This document shows positions 5,974 through 6,343 of a DNA stretch of 6,343 nucleotides, piece by piece. Below the pieces are notes generated by a model, which did not search any database, had not been told where the DNA came from, and worked only from the letters and a program-made list of their open reading frames with translations. Position numbers and translations under genes: made by a program. Each line of letters opens with the position of its first letter. The stretch's first letter is position 1. Where the stretch lies: the NCBI GenBank assembly GCA_017940105.1, contig JAGAZG010000198.1, forward strand, positions 1 to 6,343, read 5' to 3'. The DNA is from Mailhella sp. GTDB taxonomy: Bacteria > Desulfobacterota > Desulfovibrionia > Desulfovibrionales > Desulfovibrionaceae.

Positions 5974-6343
5974 CTACTTGCGTCCCATAAACGGGCTTCC
6001 TGGATACGGCAAAATCAATTGTTCTCCCAGCCTAATTTCTTCCAGTTGCTGTCGTATATACTCTGCTATTTTTGCCTTATTCTTTCCTACCGTATCTACA
6101 TAGAGCCGCGACACCAAAACTTCCGATTGCGGTATTTGATTTTCAGGTCCTCAAACCTTTCATATATCATTAGACAGTTCTTGCCTTTCAACTATCCCAT
6201 AAAACTCGATATGCTCATCTTCGGCGATGTCTCTAGCAACATATAGAAATATGGTCAGAGAACAGGAAGGAAGCATACGAACTATTTCCATTACTGCTGC
6301 AATTTACGTACAAAAAAATCGCGATCTTCTCTTATTTATGATA
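5974..6343 (-). pseudogene. tnpA: IS200-family transposase TnpA (Y1 HUH transposase), remnant with frameshifts and a nonsense codon
   Basis: Reading the minus strand and changing frame restores a family-like protein. Segments are YHK then REDRDFFVRKLQQ (near 6300-6343), MEIV (near 6280), DHI (6248-6256), MLLETSPKMSISSFMG (6195-6242), LKGKNCLMIYERFEDLKIKY (about 6132-6191), RNRKFWCRG (6105-6131) and YVDTVGKNKAKIAEYIRQQL (6043-6102), ending PYPGSPFMGRK before TAG 5974-5976. The catalytic tyrosine would be the Tyr codon at 6058-6060. Damage seen: TAG at 6192-6194 where Tyr is expected in MGYLKGK; one base lost at 6103-6104 (GGC TC TAT instead of Gly-Tyr-Tyr); two extra bases at 6243-6247, which also destroy the second His of the HUH motif; and further shifts near 6257-6261 and in the outermost part. 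The first codons are outside the window. The element cannot make an active transposase. Confidence 0.85.

Larger units (their letters stand above)
5870..6343 (-). mobile_element. Decayed IS200-type insertion sequence, right end and most of tnpA; continues past window edge
   Basis: This stretch is more AT-rich than the genes to its left. Its minus strand carries a broken IS200-type transposase (5974-6343), followed by about 100 nt with three short hairpins (5876-5944) like the structured ends of IS200/IS605 elements. The exact outer border is not visible. I place it near 5870, just after the last hairpin, because the amidase promoter begins at 5828. IS200 elements make no target duplication and have no terminal inverted repeats, so neither can be used to fix the border. 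The left end and any tnpB partner would lie outside the window. Confidence 0.7.

Noticed and set aside
5822..6246. Two overlapping plus-strand open frames (93 and 75 codons) in the right-hand region
   Set aside because: Their translations resemble no family, they lack convincing ribosome-binding sites, and the minus strand of the same DNA reads as a broken IS200 transposase.

Overview
The window is chromosomal DNA from a Gram-negative bacterium. I infer a sulfate-reducer-like member of the Desulfovibrionaceae (former Deltaproteobacteria). The reasons are the moderate GC content, the use of ThyX for dTMP synthesis, a MoaC–MogA fusion next to a MOSC protein, and the style of the TPR/Lys-Ala-rich amidase. 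This placement rests on family knowledge, not on a search. Every recognisable gene lies on the minus strand, so transcription runs from the right edge to the left edge.

In transcription order: (1) 5870-6343 is a decayed IS200-type insertion sequence. Its transposase is broken by several frameshifts and a nonsense codon, and it is cut by the window edge. (2) 5799-5828 is a likely promoter with a perfect TTGACA. (3) 3948-5774 encodes a secreted N-acetylmuramoyl-L-alanine amidase of 608 aa, with a TPR-like N-terminus, a long Lys/Ala-rich linker and an Amidase_3 domain. (4) ruvA (3265-3876) and ruvB (2248-3261) encode the Holliday-junction branch-migration motor, with only 3 nt between the genes. 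(5) thyX (1503-2234) encodes the flavin-dependent thymidylate synthase and follows ruvB after 13 nt. (6) 1329-1502 is a 174-nt spacer with potential RNA structure. (7) 867-1328 encodes a small MOSC-domain protein. (8) 1-864 is the 5' part of a moaC–mogA fusion gene, cut by the left edge.

Functionally there are three modules: cell-wall remodelling (amidase), DNA recombination plus dTMP supply (ruvA-ruvB-thyX, probably one transcript), and molybdenum-cofactor synthesis and handling (MOSC protein plus MoaC–MogA, translationally close). The third module may be read through from thyX or started separately within the 174-nt spacer.

The genes are ordinary, conserved housekeeping genes. I see no convincing new system. 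The points most worth a second look are the IS200 relic beside the amidase promoter, the structured spacer ahead of the MOSC/moaC genes (including a stretch complementary to the ribosome-binding site), and the amidase architecture. No tRNA, rRNA, CRISPR array or intact mobile element is visible.
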